Shown: one piece after another, positions 63,273 through 64,000 of the stretch | Layout of the letters: every line of letters starts with the position of its first letter | Position numbering within the stretch: the stretch's first letter is position 1 | NCBI GenBank assembly: GCA_025174535.1 | Contig: JALBUN010000045.1 | Location: forward strand, 2,914,001-2,978,000 | DNA: 64,000 nucleotides | Reading direction: 5' to 3' | Source of the DNA: Cantharellus purpuraceus | Lineage: Eukaryota > Basidiomycota > Agaricomycetes > Cantharellales > Hydnaceae | Position numbers and translations under genes: made by a program | Notes under the pieces: generated by a model | Database searches by the model: none | What the model was told of the DNA's origin: nothing | The model's input: the letters and a program-made list of their open reading frames with translations, nothing else

Positions 63273-64000
63273 CAGAGCCTGAGGTAGACAAGGGGAAGGG
63301 AAAAAGGAAGCACAATGTATAACTAAAAATGATTTTGATTTTGATTGTAATATTTTGGAGCAGAGAAAAAATGGGGTGGTGTGAGATTCTTTCAGAGGTT
63401 GGGTAGACTTGTAATTACCTTTGTGACTTGTAATGAAATGATGTGAAATAATGGAATTAGTGTCAGTAATGGAACTTAAGGATTCATAAGAGGGCCAGGT
63501 TTGTCTGGATAAGCAGAGTGAAAATCAGAGACGGATTCAGATGCATGATCGAGTTCAGATGCAGAGATCCATGAGGACTCTTCATTGGTTCCTTTGTATC
63601 CAGTCCATTTGACTAGGTACTGGAGCTTGCACTTGTACCGACAATCAATCTTTGAGTCCAGGATCTCAGATATCTCATATTCATTATCTCCTTCAATGAT
63701 GATCAGAGGAGGCAGAGGTTGGGTGCAACCGGAGATCTTGTTTGTAGTAGCAGGTTCAAGCATTGATATATGGAAGACTGGGTGAACTGCTCAGAAGTGG
63801 TCAGGGAGGTGGAGGGTGAAGGACCTGCTGCCTGTGTGAGCAATGGCCTCATAAGGACCTAAGTATTTCTCAGAGAGTTTCTTTGATGGATGGGTGGTCT
63901 GGAAGTGTTCGGCCTTGACGAATACTTTATCTCTGATTTGCAGGTCCAGCACCAGGATGCGGCGTCAGTCCACCGAGACTTGGTATTGTTTCTAGGCATC
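63273..64000 (-). mobile_element. Gypsy-2c: reversed 3' half of a Gypsy-2 element, continues past the window
   Basis: The plus strand at 63273-63325 holds the end of the antisense gene (PEVDKGKGK). 63476-64000 minus holds the chromodomain and the integrase tail, which runs off the window. L1 is inserted in or has truncated its antisense gene. Confidence 0.85.
63476..63763 (-). CDS. Gypsy-2c chromodomain
   Basis: 95 residues, nearly the same as 45634-45938 (EYEISEILDSKIDCRYKCKL, YLVKWTGYKGTNEESSWIS). It ends a few residues earlier (PGPLMNP). Upstream the integrase is in another frame, so this copy is probably frameshifted. Confidence 0.88.
   Translation of the reverse strand: MLEPATTNKISGCTQPLPPLIIIEGDNEYEISEILDSKIDCRYKCKLQYLVKWTGYKGTNEESSWISASELDHASESVSDFHSAYPDKPGPLMNP

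Noticed and set aside
1..64000. tRNA, rRNA or snRNA genes
   Set aside because: I looked for cloverleaf-like segments and conserved rRNA stretches and found none I could support by eye; a tRNAscan run would settle it.

Overview
The window looks like a TE-rich stretch of a basidiomycete (probably agaricomycete) nuclear genome. The host genes have short introns (about 48-67 bp), and the best conserved ones are a DNA cross-link repair nuclease (SNM1/PSO2), a ribosome assembly factor (Rsa3) and an ADE2 relic. Most of the DNA is nested LTR retrotransposons with chromodomain-bearing Ty3/gypsy integrases. The species cannot be named from the sequence alone.

Layout. 1-3828 holds the 3' end of an unknown gene and a complete eight-exon SNM1/PSO2 gene that uses two GC-AG introns. 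4190-7108 is the first of three copies (A) of a ~1.9 kb repeated unit carrying a multi-intron gene for a basic, Pro/Tyr/His-rich protein of unknown function; copy B is at 52137-54057 and copy C, inverted, at 58489-60222. 7591-11669 is a tangle of a long-LTR element, here called L1 (LTR ~1.3 kb, TG...CA). 12235-15256 is a decayed Ty3/gypsy element (Gypsy-1) cut by Gypsy-2a (15257-25706), which itself holds a young Ty1/copia element in reverse orientation (Copia-1, 19765-25018).

25716-40182 is a second copia element (Copia-2, ~100 bp LTRs) that acted as a trap. It contains an L1 solo LTR (TSD AAGCC), several copies of a 565 bp MITE, and a 7.45 kb AT-rich, gene-bearing island (30567-38019) flanked by a 7 bp duplication, GATCTTT. 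The island carries a DDE transposase gene followed in frame by a chromodomain, plus at least five small genes that I do not recognise, one with a clean spliceosomal intron and one broken by a MITE. This island is the most unusual thing in the window.

Copia-2 is then cut by a reversed gypsy LTR, into which a 9.8 kb Gypsy-2b inserted (TSD CTTGG). Gypsy-2b carries an antisense coiled-coil/Cys-cluster gene between its chromodomain and 3' LTR, and it later received two solo LTRs (TSDs GGTCT and CCGC). 54074-58445 returns to host sequence: a coiled-coil hypothetical gene, an ADE2 (AIR carboxylase) pseudogene, and an intact divergent RSA3. The right end is again TE: a copia fragment, L1 with a MITE inside, and a reversed Gypsy-2 end.

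The seven MITE copies (15 bp terminal inverted repeats, 3 bp mostly TAN target duplications) thread through all layers. Their insertions restore ancestral reading frames when conceptually removed, so the order of events can be read directly.
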